Assembly (NCBI RefSeq): GCF_000016325.1
Contig: NC_009436.1
Location: 4,030,001 to 4,094,000 of the forward strand
DNA length: 64,000 bases
Source of the DNA: Enterobacter sp. 638
GTDB taxonomy: Bacteria; Pseudomonadota; Gammaproteobacteria; Enterobacterales; Enterobacteriaceae
Direction of reading: 5' to 3'
In this document: in pieces, positions 43,824 to 57,194 of the stretch
Layout: each line of letters starts with the position of its first letter
How positions within the stretch are numbered: the stretch's first letter is position 1
The notes under the pieces: generated by a model
Database searches by the model: none
What the model was told of the DNA's origin: nothing
Seen by the model: the letters and a program-made list of their open reading frames with translations, nothing else
Made by a program: the position numbers and the translations under genes

Positions 43824-44681
43824 TTAATGCTGTGAATAAGGCGACTCTATGCGATCAAGAAACAGCGTCGCGGCAAGCAGATCGGCCGCGCCTCCGGGCG
43901 ATGCGTTGAGCGCCAGCATGTGGCGATCTAACGCTGCCAGCGCGCGCTGTCCGTCAGGTTGCGCCGTACCGCCTGCGCTCAGCACCGCACGGGCACCGTC
44001 TTGCATGGCGTCCAGCCCTTCCATTCCGGCACGAGACAACACGCAAGTGTCGGTGAGGGTGGTCATGATCGCCATCAGCGCATCAAGCCGGCTGTGCGTT
44101 TCGCTGCTGCCGTTGAGTCGGCTGAGCCGAAGCTGCGGCAATGCCCGCTGAATAATGTGCGGAAACGCCTGCTGCGCCTCTTCGCGCGCGCCCGGAACAC
44201 GGTAACGGTGCGTGGCGCGAAGCCCTTTGCTGAAGACTTTCGGTGCGGCGTCATCAGGCAGTTTCGCCAGTTCAGCGGCGGTTGCTGCGACGGTCTGCGG
44301 TTTGGCATCGCCGCCAAGCATGGCGACCGCGCTGACCAGCAGACCCAGCGCCCAAATCGCCCCGCGATGGGTGTTGACGCCGTTTGTCGCCGCCATCATC
44401 TGCTGTTCGCCTTCGCGTCCGAGCCGCCCTATAGTTTGTCGAAGCGAAATATCTGCCGGGCGCTGCCAGCTTTGCAGCGCCAGCGCCTGGAACGTCGGCG
44501 TTAAACTTTGCGCAGAGCGCTCCATCAGAGCGAGCGTGAGATCGTGGTGCGCGCCGTTCCCCCGACTGTCCACCAGACCGGGTTTCGGGCTTAATCGTGC
44601 TTCGTCAATCAGACACTGCGTGGCGGTTCGCGCCAGCCATTCGGCACCGCCTTCAACCTGAATCTGGGGCAGAAGTTTCAT
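43824..44681 (-). CDS. mdcB: Triphosphoribosyl-dephospho-CoA synthase MdcB
   Basis: 285-residue CitG-family enzyme that joins ATP ribose triphosphate to 3'-dephospho-CoA, making the MdcC prosthetic-group precursor used by MdcG. The family motifs EARLSPKPGLVDSRGNGAHHD (about 27-47) and TNGVNTHRGAIW (about 118-129) are present. The start at 44681 (MKLLPQIQV) overlaps the mdcA stop by one base (TAATG) with GGAG upstream; an ATG 16 codons earlier was rejected. Confidence 0.95.
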   Translation of the reverse strand: MKLLPQIQVEGGAEWLARTATQCLIDEARLSPKPGLVDSRGNGAHHDLTLALMERSAQSLTPTFQALALQSWQRPADISLRQTIGRLGREGEQQMMAATNGVNTHRGAIWALGLLVSAVAMLGGDAKPQTVAATAAELAKLPDDAAPKVFSKGLRATHRYRVPGAREEAQQAFPHIIQRALPQLRLSRLNGSSETHSRLDALMAIMTTLTDTCVLSRAGMEGLDAMQDGARAVLSAGGTAQPDGQRALAALDRHMLALNASPGGAADLLAATLFLDRIESPYSQH

Positions 44682-46336
44682 TACCAGCTCCGGAATTTCG
44701 CAGGTGGGTTGTAAAGACCGCCGGACCATTCGACCAGATCCGACACGCTACCGGCCGCCAGCAGGGAACGCGTGGCGTCAGTGCGGCGAATGCCCATGTC
44801 TTCCGGGTAAACCACTTTGCCACTCTGGCGCAGCGCCGCGACGCGTTTGGCGTCAACGCCCAGGCCGATATCAGTGATCCCGGCGACCGCCGCAACCATT
44901 GCCCGACGTTCTTCCAGACTTTCGGCGCGATACAGGTAAGCGATCCCCTCTTCCGTCAGGACGTGGGTGACGTCATCGCCATAAATCATCACCGGCGCGA
45001 GCGGCATTCCGGCGGATTTCGCCACTTCGATGGCATCGAGTTTTTCGACGAAGGTCGGTTTTACACCCGCCTGGAATGTTTCGACCATCTGCACCACCAG
45101 CTTTTTACCGCGCTGCATTGGGTCAGGTTCGGTTTTCATGTTCAGCCAGGCAGGCGTCGCATGACGACGACCGTGCGGATCGTGGCCCATGTTTGGCGCA
45201 CCGCCAAAGCCAGAGAGACGACCGCGCGTCACCGTCGAGGAGTTGGCATCGCCATCCACCTGCAACGTGGAGCCGATAAACATGTCTACCGCGTACTGGC
45301 CTGCCAGCTGGCAGAACGCGCGGTTAGATCGCATCGAGCCGTCGGCCCCGGTAAAGAACACGTCAGGGCGCGCGCGGATGTACTCCTCCATGCCCAGCTC
45401 GCCGCCGAAGCAGTGCACGCTTTCGACCCAGCCACTCTCAATCGCCGGGATCAGCGTCGGATGCGGGTTCAGTGTCCAGTGCTTACAGATTTTGCCTTTC
45501 AGACCGAGCTGCTCGCCGTAGGTGGGCAGCAGGAGTTCAATCGCGGCGGTGTTAAACCCGATCCCGTGGTTCAGGGACTGGACCTGATGTTCTGCGTAGA
45601 TGCCTTTAATCGCCATCATCGCCATCAGAATGTGTTCTTGCTTGATCAGGCGCGGGTCGCGGGTGAACAGCGGTTCGATAAAGAACGGTCTGTCCGCCAC
45701 CACCACGTAGTCAATCCAGGAACCGGGGATATCCACACGCGGCAGGTCACATTCGTCGTCGACCAGCTCGTTCACCTGCGCAATGACGATACCGTCATGG
45801 AACGCAGCGGCTTCAACCAGCGCGGGCGTGTCTTCGGTGCTTGCGCCGGTGTACAGATTGCCTTTGCGGTCGGCTTTGAAACCGGCAATCAGCGCCACGT
45901 TTGGCGAGAGATCCACGTAAAGACGGGAGTAAAGTTCGATGTAGGTGTGGATAGCGCCGATTTCGAGAAGACCGTCTTCCAGCAGCTGCGAAATGCGCAG
46001 GCTTTGCGTACCGGAGAAGGAGAAATCAAGCTTGTGGGCGATGCCCTTTTCAAAGATATCGAGATGCTCGCTGCGCCCGACGCTCGGCATAATCATATGC
46101 AGGTCATGGACGATTTGCGGGTTCACTTCAGCAAGTGAGCGGGACAGAAAATCTGCCTGCTTCTGGTTGTTGCCTTCCAGCACGACTTTGTCGCCTGGAG
46201 CGATCAGTTTTTCCAGCATGGCGACGAAATCGTCGGTTGGCAGTACTTTGCCCTGCACCGGAACGGAAGCCAGACGGCGCGCTTTCTCTGTGCGGCGTGT
46301 GTTCCAGACCCGGGGTGGCGTTTGCCCAGATAACAT
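44681..46336 (-). CDS. mdcA: Malonate decarboxylase subunit alpha MdcA (acetyl-ACP:malonate ACP transferase)
   Basis: 551-residue CoA-transferase-like subunit that exchanges acetyl for malonyl on MdcC, releasing acetate. Characteristic segments are DDFVAMLEKLIAPGDKVVLEG near the N-terminus, LDFSFSGTQSLRISQ and the long GNLYTGASTEDTPALVEAAAF. It opens MLSGQTPPRVWNTRR. It is the first gene of mdcABCDEFGH, with GGAGGTTAATAATG at the start, and about 280 bases of non-coding DNA separate it from yheT. Confidence 0.96.
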   Translation of the reverse strand: MLSGQTPPRVWNTRRTEKARRLASVPVQGKVLPTDDFVAMLEKLIAPGDKVVLEGNNQKQADFLSRSLAEVNPQIVHDLHMIMPSVGRSEHLDIFEKGIAHKLDFSFSGTQSLRISQLLEDGLLEIGAIHTYIELYSRLYVDLSPNVALIAGFKADRKGNLYTGASTEDTPALVEAAAFHDGIVIAQVNELVDDECDLPRVDIPGSWIDYVVVADRPFFIEPLFTRDPRLIKQEHILMAMMAIKGIYAEHQVQSLNHGIGFNTAAIELLLPTYGEQLGLKGKICKHWTLNPHPTLIPAIESGWVESVHCFGGELGMEEYIRARPDVFFTGADGSMRSNRAFCQLAGQYAVDMFIGSTLQVDGDANSSTVTRGRLSGFGGAPNMGHDPHGRRHATPAWLNMKTEPDPMQRGKKLVVQMVETFQAGVKPTFVEKLDAIEVAKSAGMPLAPVMIYGDDVTHVLTEEGIAYLYRAESLEERRAMVAAVAGITDIGLGVDAKRVAALRQSGKVVYPEDMGIRRTDATRSLLAAGSVSDLVEWSGGLYNPPAKFRSW

Positions 46337-46435
46337 TATTAACCTCCTGATTCAGCACATCATTTTGATTTGCTTAACGCTGAGTAAAGTGTGCGCTCTG
46401 GTGAGAAAGGCATCAATTAAGCGTAGAGGTGAATC

Positions 46436-46452
46436 ATTAGCCTGAGAGTAAT
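46436..46452. promoter_or_regulatory. Candidate LysR-type (MdcR) operator upstream of mdcA
   Basis: ATTA-N9-TAAT is an interrupted dyad 100 bases upstream of the mdcA start in the mdcA-yheT divergent gap, and it fits the LysR-type T-N11-A pattern. It is the clearest dyad I saw there. MdcR binding is inference from position and pattern. Confidence 0.4.
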
Positions 46453-46616
46453 AATCAGAATGAATATATATGATCAAGATCAGATAATGTTTCGGAAAAA
46501 AACGCTAGCTCAGGCAGGAATAAGCTGAATCGGAGGTCAATACCGCCTCATTTTCGTAAACAGGATCCGCTTCGGCAGGTATAGTAAAGGCTGACAAGAG
46601 TGAACATCGCATCGTT

Positions 46617-47639
46617 ATGACCCAAATTATTCCATCTGACTTTGATATCGCGTGTGAAGAGAGCGCCGAATTCGTACCAATGCGGGGCGTCGCTAACCCG
46701 CATCTGCAAACCATGCTGCCAAGGCTCCTGCGCCGTAAACTGCAATTTGACCCGCACTGGCAGCGCCTCGACCTGCCGGACGGCGATTTCGTCGATTTAG
46801 CGTGGAGCGAAGATCCCGACCAGGCCAGGCATAAACCCCGGCTGGTGGTGTTCCACGGGCTGGAAGGCAGCCTGCACAGCCCGTATGCGCACGGCCTGAT
46901 CCACGCGGCAAAAGCGCGCGGCTGGCTCGGTGTGGTGATGCATTTTCGCGGATGCAGTGGTGAGCCAAACCGTCGCGAGCGGATTTATCATTCCGGCGAA
47001 ACCGAAGACGGCACCTGGTTTTTACACTGGCTGGCGAAGACTTACGGCGCAGCCCCTACCGCAGCGGTAGGTTATTCGTTGGGTGGCAATATGCTGGCCT
47101 GCCTGCTGGCAAAAGAGAGTGACGCCGTGCCGCTGGACGCGGCGGTGATCGTCTCCGCGCCGTTTATGCTGGAGCAGTGCAGCTATCATATGGAAAAGGG
47201 CTTTTCGCGCGTGTATCAGCGCTATCTGCTGAATTTGCTGAAAGCTAACGCGGCACGCAAATTGAAAGCCTATCCCGACACGCTGCCAATCAACCTGCAA
47301 CAGCTCAAGCGCATGCGCCGTCTGCGGGAGTTTGACGATCTGATCACCTCGAAGATCCACGGTTTTGCTGACGCACTAGACTATTATCGTCAGTGTAGCG
47401 CCATGCCGTTGCTGAATCAGATAACCAAACCGACACTGATTATTCATGCGAAAGACGATCCCTTTATGGATCACCATTCGATTCCGGCACCGGGATATTT
47501 GCCCGCAAACGTGCAGTATCAGCTGACCGAACATGGCGGCCACGTTGGTTTTATCGGCGGTACGTTACGGCGTCCGAAAATGTGGCTGGAAACGCGTATC
47601 CCCGACTGGTTAACCCCCTGGCTGGAAAAAACACGATGA
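46617..47639 (+). CDS. yheT: Alpha/beta-hydrolase YheT
   Basis: 340-residue predicted carboxylesterase of the AB-hydrolase 4 family. The triad is visible: nucleophile in GYSLGG (Ser near 144), Asp in HAKDDPFM (near 281), and His in EHGGHVGF (near 306). HGLEGS near residue 80 forms the oxyanion hole. The substrate is not known. yheU starts at its stop codon and prkB follows. Confidence 0.95.
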   Translation: MTQIIPSDFDIACEESAEFVPMRGVANPHLQTMLPRLLRRKLQFDPHWQRLDLPDGDFVDLAWSEDPDQARHKPRLVVFHGLEGSLHSPYAHGLIHAAKARGWLGVVMHFRGCSGEPNRRERIYHSGETEDGTWFLHWLAKTYGAAPTAAVGYSLGGNMLACLLAKESDAVPLDAAVIVSAPFMLEQCSYHMEKGFSRVYQRYLLNLLKANAARKLKAYPDTLPINLQQLKRMRRLREFDDLITSKIHGFADALDYYRQCSAMPLLNQITKPTLIIHAKDDPFMDHHSIPAPGYLPANVQYQLTEHGGHVGFIGGTLRRPKMWLETRIPDWLTPWLEKTR

Positions 47640-47854
47640 TGATTCCCTGGCAAGATCTGGCTCCCGAAACGCTGGACAGCCTGATTGAAAGCTTTGTATT
47701 ACGCGAAGGCACCGATTATGGTGAACATGAACGCTCGCTTGAACAAAAGGTCGCCGATGTGAAACGGCAGCTACAAAATGGCGAGATATTGCTGGTGTGG
47801 TCTGAACTGCACGAAACCGTCAACATCATGCCGCGCAATCAGTTTCGCGGCTGA
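47636..47854 (+). CDS. yheU: YheU, UPF0270 family protein
   Basis: 72-residue acidic protein of a family with unknown function ([20 protein letters not shown]; ending MPRNQFRG). The start overlaps the yheT stop by four bases (ATGA); a second ATG follows at once, but the first gives the E. coli length. It lies between yheT and prkB. Confidence 0.94.
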   Translation: MMIPWQDLAPETLDSLIESFVLREGTDYGEHERSLEQKVADVKRQLQNGEILLVWSELHETVNIMPRNQFRG

Positions 47855-47884
47855 TCGCTTCATTATTCCAGTCAGGGAGTTGCT

Positions 47885-48754
47885 ATGTCCGCCAGACATC
47901 CGGTTATTGCCGTTACGGGTTCAAGTGGTGCGGGAACCACGACCACCAGCCTCGCGTTTCGTAAGATTTTCGCGCAGCTCAACTTGCGCGCCGCCGAGGT
48001 AGAAGGCGACAGTTTTCATCGCTATACCCGCCCTGAAATGGACATGGAGATCCGCAAGGCGCGCGATCTCGGCAAACACATCAGCTACTTCGGGCCAGAC
48101 GCCAACGACTTCGGTTTGCTGGAACAAACCTTTGCCGAGTACGGTCATACGGGCACAGGGCAATCGCGTAAATATCTGCATACCTATGACGAAGCCGTGC
48201 CGTGGAACCAGGTGCCGGGCACGTTTACGCCGTGGCAGCCGCTGCCGGAACCAACCGACGTGCTGTTTTACGAAGGATTGCATGGCGGCGTGGTGACGCC
48301 GCAACAGGATGTGGCGCGGCATGTCGATCTGTTGGTCGGCGTGGTGCCTATCGTCAACCTGGAGTGGATCCAGAAACTCACCCGCGACACCAGCGAGCGC
48401 GGCCACTCGCGTGAGGCAGTCATGGATTCAGTGGTACGCTCGATGGAAGATTACATTAACTTCCTGACGCCGCAGTTTTCGCGCACGCACATCAACTTCC
48501 AGCGCGTGCCTACAGTGGATACGTCAAATCCCTTCGCCGCCAAAACGATTCCGTCGCTCGACGAAAGCTTTGTGGTGATTCACTTCCGTAATCTGGAAGA
48601 TATTGATTATCCGTGGCTGCTGGCAATGCTGCAGGGCTCGTTTATTTCGCACATAAATACGCTGGTCGTGCCGGGCGGGAAAATGGGACTGGCGATGGAG
48701 CTGATCATGATGCCGCTGGTGCAACGGCTGATGGAAGGCAAAAAGATCGAATGA
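47885..48754 (+). CDS. prkB: Phosphoribulokinase-like protein PrkB
   Basis: 289-residue P-loop kinase of the phosphoribulokinase and uridine kinase superfamily. The P-loop is GSSGAGTTTT near residues 13-22. In enterobacteria there is no Calvin cycle and the physiological substrate is not established. AGGGAG precedes the ATG. It is the last gene of yheT-yheU-prkB and ends at a dispersed-repeat-like hairpin. Confidence 0.94.
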   Translation: MSARHPVIAVTGSSGAGTTTTSLAFRKIFAQLNLRAAEVEGDSFHRYTRPEMDMEIRKARDLGKHISYFGPDANDFGLLEQTFAEYGHTGTGQSRKYLHTYDEAVPWNQVPGTFTPWQPLPEPTDVLFYEGLHGGVVTPQQDVARHVDLLVGVVPIVNLEWIQKLTRDTSERGHSREAVMDSVVRSMEDYINFLTPQFSRTHINFQRVPTVDTSNPFAAKTIPSLDESFVVIHFRNLEDIDYPWLLAMLQGSFISHINTLVVPGGKMGLAMELIMMPLVQRLMEGKKIE

Positions 48755-48761
48755 TCTTATT

Positions 48762-48782
48762 CCCTCTCCTCATGGGAGAGGG
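48762..48782. repeat. Inverted repeat between prkB and yhfA (dispersed-repeat-like)
   Basis: CCCTCTCC (48762-48769) pairs with GGAGAGGG (48775-48782) around TCATG. The motif resembles the short CCCTCTCC/GGAGAGGG palindromes scattered between enterobacterial genes. It lies between two convergent genes and has no clear U-tract. Copy number in the genome cannot be judged here. Confidence 0.6.
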
Positions 48783-48799
48783 CTAAATCTCGTCAACGC

Positions 48800-49204
48800 T
48801 TACGCTTCAATCACTTCATACGAATGCGTGATTTTCACCGCTTTTTCCAGCATCAACGCGACCGAGCAGTACTTCTCCGCAGAAAGATCCACCGCACGGG
48901 AAACCGCGGCATCTTTCAGCGCTTTGCCGGTCACAATGAAGTGCAGATTGATGTGCGTAAACAGACGCGGCGCTTCTTCGCGACGCTCTGATGTCAGCTT
49001 CACTTCGCAATCGGTGACGTCATGACGCCCTTTTTGCAGAATCGAGACCACGTCGATGGCGCTGCATCCACCCGCCGCCATCAGCACCACTTCCATCGGA
49101 CTTGGCGCTTTATCGCCGGAGTTGCCATCCATCAAAATCTGGTGTCCTGAAGCGGATTCGCCGAGGAACGTTAAACCTTCAACCCATTTCACACGCGCTT
49201 GCAT
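48800..49204 (-). CDS. yhfA: YhfA, OsmC-like protein
   Basis: 134-residue OsmC/Ohr-superfamily protein. Members reduce organic peroxides with paired cysteines; here GGCSAIDV (Cys near 48) and YCSVAL (Cys near 113) are at family positions. The start at 49204 (MQARVKW) matches E. coli and follows GGAGTG. The frame runs on upstream for 32 codons with a cysteine-rich sequence, which is most likely non-coding. It is divergent from crp. Confidence 0.95.
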   Translation of the reverse strand: MQARVKWVEGLTFLGESASGHQILMDGNSGDKAPSPMEVVLMAAGGCSAIDVVSILQKGRHDVTDCEVKLTSERREEAPRLFTHINLHFIVTGKALKDAAVSRAVDLSAEKYCSVALMLEKAVKITHSYEVIEA

Positions 49205-49513
49205 TTTATTCACTCCGACGTTGCATTTTTCCGGACAGATTACCCGTGCGTTACAATTCTCGCAACGGAAGTCGACCTGCGTCATGCTGAAGCGAGACAC
49301 CAGGAGACACGCGGCAAAAGCTATGCTAAAACACTCTGGATGCTACAGTAATACATTGACGTTACACATGTATGCAGAGGACATCAAACATTACAGGCTG
49401 CAAACATTTATGACAGCCTAATTCCCAGGTACGGGGAAGAATTCGATTGCAACCCCAGAGTCAGGATGCGATTTATGACTCTGGTGACAGCTTATAACAG
49501 AGGATAACAGCGC
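49205..49513. promoter_or_regulatory. yhfA-crp divergent control region and crp leader
   Basis: 309 bases shared by two divergent genes. The crp 5' leader has two hairpins: TTCCC...GGGAA (49422-49437) and CCAGAGTCA/TGACTCTGG (49455-49463 with 49476-49484, a nine-base perfect stem). The E. coli crp region, as I recall it, has stems at the same places with different bases. TATGCTAAAAC near 49322 matches the E. coli crp P1 -10 area. A clear consensus CRP site was not found. Confidence 0.6.
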
Positions 49514-50146
49514 ATGGTGCTTGGCAAACCGCAAACAGACCCGACTCTCGAATGGTTCTTGTCTCATTGCCATATTCATAAGTACCCATCGAAGAGCACG
49601 CTGATTCACCAGGGTGAAAAAGCGGAAACGTTGTATTACATCGTCAAAGGCTCGGTGGCAGTGCTTATTAAAGATGAAGAAGGAAAAGAGATGATCCTTT
49701 CTTATCTGAACCAGGGCGATTTCATCGGCGAACTGGGCCTGTTTGAAGAAGGCCAGGAACGTAGCGCCTGGGTACGTGCAAAATCGGCCTGTGAAGTGGC
49801 TGAGATCTCCTACAAAAAATTCCGTCAGTTGATTCAGGTTAACCCGGATATTCTGTTGCGCCTGTCTTCGCAGATGGCTCGCCGCCTGCAAATCACCTCC
49901 GAGAAAGTGGGTAACCTCGCCTTCCTGGATGTGACCGGCCGCATCGCGCAAACGCTGTTGAACCTGGCGAAACAGCCTGACGCTATGACTCACCCTGACG
50001 GCATGCAAATTAAAATTACCCGTCAAGAAATTGGTCAGATCGTCGGTTGCTCCCGTGAAACCGTTGGCCGTATTCTGAAAATGCTGGAAGATCAGAACCT
50101 GATCTCCGCCCACGGTAAAACCATTGTGGTTTACGGAACGCGTTAA
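49514..50146 (+). CDS. crp: cAMP receptor protein
   Basis: 210-residue global regulator. The N-terminal cyclic-nucleotide domain includes [15 protein letters not shown] and the phosphate-binding cassette [21 protein letters not shown] (about 71-91), with Arg83 and Ser84. The dimer helix and the C-terminal recognition helix [19 protein letters not shown] (about 170-188) follow. Length and sequence are close to E. coli CRP. A terminator follows. Confidence 0.99.
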   Translation: MVLGKPQTDPTLEWFLSHCHIHKYPSKSTLIHQGEKAETLYYIVKGSVAVLIKDEEGKEMILSYLNQGDFIGELGLFEEGQERSAWVRAKSACEVAEISYKKFRQLIQVNPDILLRLSSQMARRLQITSEKVGNLAFLDVTGRIAQTLLNLAKQPDAMTHPDGMQIKITRQEIGQIVGCSRETVGRILKMLEDQNLISAHGKTIVVYGTR

Positions 50147-50156
50147 TTCCGGTCGA

Positions 50157-50191
50157 ACGGCGTGGCATCGCAAGGTGTCACGCCGTTTTTG
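50157..50191 (+). terminator. Terminator of crp
   Basis: ACGGCGTG and (T)CACGCCGT pair around a loop of about 13 bases, followed by TTTTTGT. It lies ten bases after the crp stop and ends about 13 bases before the yhfK start. Confidence 0.85.
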
Positions 50192-50203
50192 TCTCTGGCA
50201 TCT

Positions 50204-53529
<3,326 letters not shown>

Positions 53530-53538
53530 TCACATTAA

Positions 53539-53577
53539 CAGTGAAAATATAATCACAAAATATGCATAAAAAATCAC
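53539..53577 (-). promoter_or_regulatory. ArgR operator of argD (two ARG boxes)
   Basis: Two 18-base imperfect palindromes, 53560-53577 (GTGATTTTTTATGCATAT on the minus strand) and 53539-53556 (GTGATTATATTTTCACTG), are separated by three bases, the spacing typical of ArgR hexamer operators. They lie 30 bases upstream of the argD start. Confidence 0.78.
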
Positions 53578-53594
53578 AACAAAGCAATAACCAA

Positions 53595-54158
<564 letters not shown>

Positions 54159-54186
54159 GGCGGCTCCAAAAATTAGCCGCCCTATT

Positions 54187-54789
54187 CTACTCAGTTTCCC
54201 GCGCTTCGCTCACTACTTTGGCAAAGATGGTTGTCAGGTCGGTTAAATCGCCCATGGCCCCGCTCTGATTGGCTGCAGACCAGAAATCGGGTTCGATGTC
54301 TTTCCAGCTCAGCTGATACCCCGCGTGGATGGCCAGTTGCTCGAAAAAGACGCGTTGCGCGATCCCGTTACCAATCCGGAACGGATGCAGGACGTTGATC
54401 TCGCAATAGTAATGGCTGAGACGGGCGATAAACTCCCTTTTCTCGAGCCCGACAAGATAGCCCTCTTCCTCAAGATCTTGCATCAGGCCGTTGCCTTCTT
54501 TTTCGATATACGCGAAATGACAGAATCGCGTATCGCCCTGATAAATATCGACTTCGCGGATATCACCCGCCCAGTCGAAAATATCCTGATAAAGATGGCG
54601 ATGAATGGCGCACAGGTGCGGCAAACCGCGGGCGGGCGGTCCAAGCGGGAGGGTTGCGGCGCGTAAGGCCGTGAGTTCATATGAGGCCTGCGCAAGGCGC
54701 TCCGCCTGACGGATATTGAGCTTATTGCGCATCACGTTCAGGCCGGGATAGAGGTACGGATCGCGATCGTCACCGATTTTATCGCTCAT
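54187..54789 (-). CDS. fic: Fic-domain adenylyltransferase (FicT)
   Basis: 200-residue Fic protein; Fic domains transfer AMP from ATP to target hydroxyls. The active loop is [12 protein letters not shown] (about 136-147), with the catalytic His. The position that is Ser in E. coli K-12 (GSG) is the consensus Asn here (GNG); the usual acidic residue before it is Ile in this copy. The start at 54789 matches E. coli and overlaps the yhfG stop by 11 bases. YhfG is its predicted inhibitor. Confidence 0.95.
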   Translation of the reverse strand: MSDKIGDDRDPYLYPGLNVMRNKLNIRQAERLAQASYELTALRAATLPLGPPARGLPHLCAIHRHLYQDIFDWAGDIREVDIYQGDTRFCHFAYIEKEGNGLMQDLEEEGYLVGLEKREFIARLSHYYCEINVLHPFRIGNGIAQRVFFEQLAIHAGYQLSWKDIEPDFWSAANQSGAMGDLTDLTTIFAKVVSEARETE

Positions 54790-54946
54790 AATGCCTCCTG
54801 AGTTCCTCAAGACGAAGTTGAGCGTCTGCTGCATTTAGCGTGACGAGCGGGCTATCGACACCTTCCAGGCGCCGACTGGCCTGAAAGTTTACGTTGCGCT
54901 GCTGTTCCCAGAGACGGGATTTTTGCCTGTCGGTGAGTTTTTTCAC
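54779..54946 (-). CDS. yhfG: YhfG, FicA-type antitoxin
   Basis: A 55-residue protein read directly from the sequence, starting at GTG 54946 with GGGAGG eight bases upstream ([16 protein letters not shown]; ending LRRHYER). It carries the class I Fic-inhibitory motif S-x-x-x-E-G (SRRLEG, about 24-29), whose Glu blocks ATP binding in the partner Fic. It precedes and overlaps fic, the usual antitoxin-toxin order. Confidence 0.93.
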   Translation of the reverse strand: MKKLTDRQKSRLWEQQRNVNFQASRRLEGVDSPLVTLNAADAQLRLEELRRHYER

Positions 54947-55052
54947 TTAACGCCTCCCTGATATGTCCGTTTGCCACAAGTATAAGCAGCAAAACGCGCT
55001 TTCGCAGGGAGATGCAAATGATGCGGGCGAGAACCGCCCGCAGAGAAAAGGG

Positions 55053-55970
<918 letters not shown>

Positions 55971-57155
55971 ATGACTAACAGCAATCGCATTAAGCTCACA
56001 TGGATCAGCTTCTTCTCGTACGCCCTGACCGGCGCACTGGTGATCGTCACCGGAATGGTGATGGGTGATATCGCCAACTATTTCCAGCTCCCTGTTTCCA
56101 GCATGAGTAACACCTTTACCTTCCTCAACGCCGGTATCCTGATCTCCATTTTCCTGAATGCCTGGCTGATGGAAATCGTGCCGCTGAAAACCCAGCTGCG
56201 TTTCGGCTTTGTCCTGATGGTCGCTGCCGTGGCGGGACTGATGGTCAGCCACAGTATCGCGCTGTTCTCCGTCTCAATGTTTGTATTGGGCCTGGTCAGC
56301 GGGATTACCATGTCCATCGGTACGTTCCTGATTACCCACATGTATGAAGGCCGTCAGCGCGGCGCACGCCTGCTGTTCACCGACTCCTTCTTCAGTATGG
56401 CGGGGATGATTTTCCCCATGGTGGCCGCCGTTCTGCTGGCGCGCAGCATCGAGTGGTACTGGGTATACGCCTGTATCGGGTTGGTCTACGTGGCTATTTT
56501 TGTGCTGACCTTCGGCTGTGAATTCCCGGTCCTGGGTAAAAAGGCGGAGCAGAGCACGCAGCCTGTCGCAAAAGAGAAATGGGGGATCGGCGTTCTGTTC
56601 CTGTCCGTTGCGGCGCTGTGCTATATCCTCGGCCAGCTGGGCTTTATCTCCTGGGTTCCGGAATATGCGAAAGGCCTGGGCATGAGCCTGAACGACGCGG
56701 GCAAACTGGTGAGCGATTTCTGGATGTCATACATGTTCGGCATGTGGGCGTTTAGCTTCATCCTGCGCTTCTTCGATTTGCAGCGCATTTTGACCGTGCT
56801 GGCGGGTCTGGCAACCGTGCTGATGTATCTGTTTATCAACGGTGCGCCTGAGCATATGGCGTGGTTTATTCTGACGCTCGGTTTCTTCTCCAGCGCGATT
56901 TATACCTCAATCATCACCCTCGGCTCTCTGCAAACCAAAGTGGCCTCACCTAAACTTGTGAACTTTGTGCTGACCTGCGGGACCATCGGCACCATGCTGA
57001 CCTTCGTGGTGACTGGCCCGATTGTGGCGCACAGCGGCCCGCTGGCGGCGCTGCAAACGGCTAATGGTCTGTATGCCGTGGTGTTTGTCATGTGTTTGAT
57101 TCTGGGCTTTGTGACCCGCCACCGTCAGCACAACACGGTAGCGGCTTCGCACTAA
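55971..57155 (+). CDS. tsgA: TsgA, major facilitator superfamily transporter
   Basis: 394-residue inner-membrane protein with twelve predicted helices and the MFS loop between halves (about 195-210, [15 protein letters not shown]). It opens [19 protein letters not shown]. The substrate is not established; the Salmonella homologue has been linked to tellurite and selenite growth effects. It is followed by a terminator shared with codA. Confidence 0.94.
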   Translation: MTNSNRIKLTWISFFSYALTGALVIVTGMVMGDIANYFQLPVSSMSNTFTFLNAGILISIFLNAWLMEIVPLKTQLRFGFVLMVAAVAGLMVSHSIALFSVSMFVLGLVSGITMSIGTFLITHMYEGRQRGARLLFTDSFFSMAGMIFPMVAAVLLARSIEWYWVYACIGLVYVAIFVLTFGCEFPVLGKKAEQSTQPVAKEKWGIGVLFLSVAALCYILGQLGFISWVPEYAKGLGMSLNDAGKLVSDFWMSYMFGMWAFSFILRFFDLQRILTVLAGLATVLMYLFINGAPEHMAWFILTLGFFSSAIYTSIITLGSLQTKVASPKLVNFVLTCGTIGTMLTFVVTGPIVAHSGPLAALQTANGLYAVVFVMCLILGFVTRHRQHNTVAASH

Positions 57156-57163
57156 CCCTTACG

Positions 57164-57194
57164 CCCCTTTGCGCTCAGCGAAGGGGCTGTTTTT
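57164..57194 (+). terminator. Terminator between tsgA and codA
   Basis: GCCCCTT (57164-57170) pairs with AAGGGGC (57182-57188), with a small inner CGC/GCG stem, followed by TGTTTTTG. It overlaps the last codons of codA on the other strand. Confidence 0.85.

Noticed and set aside
44597..46138. A 513-codon plus-strand frame opposite mdcA
   Set aside because: Low-complexity His/Arg-rich translation typical of antisense of GC-rich genes; mdcA on the minus strand is clearly the real gene.
38360..46336. The mdc island as a candidate new system
   Set aside because: Every gene fits a member of the known malonate decarboxylase operon in the known order; it is not undescribed.
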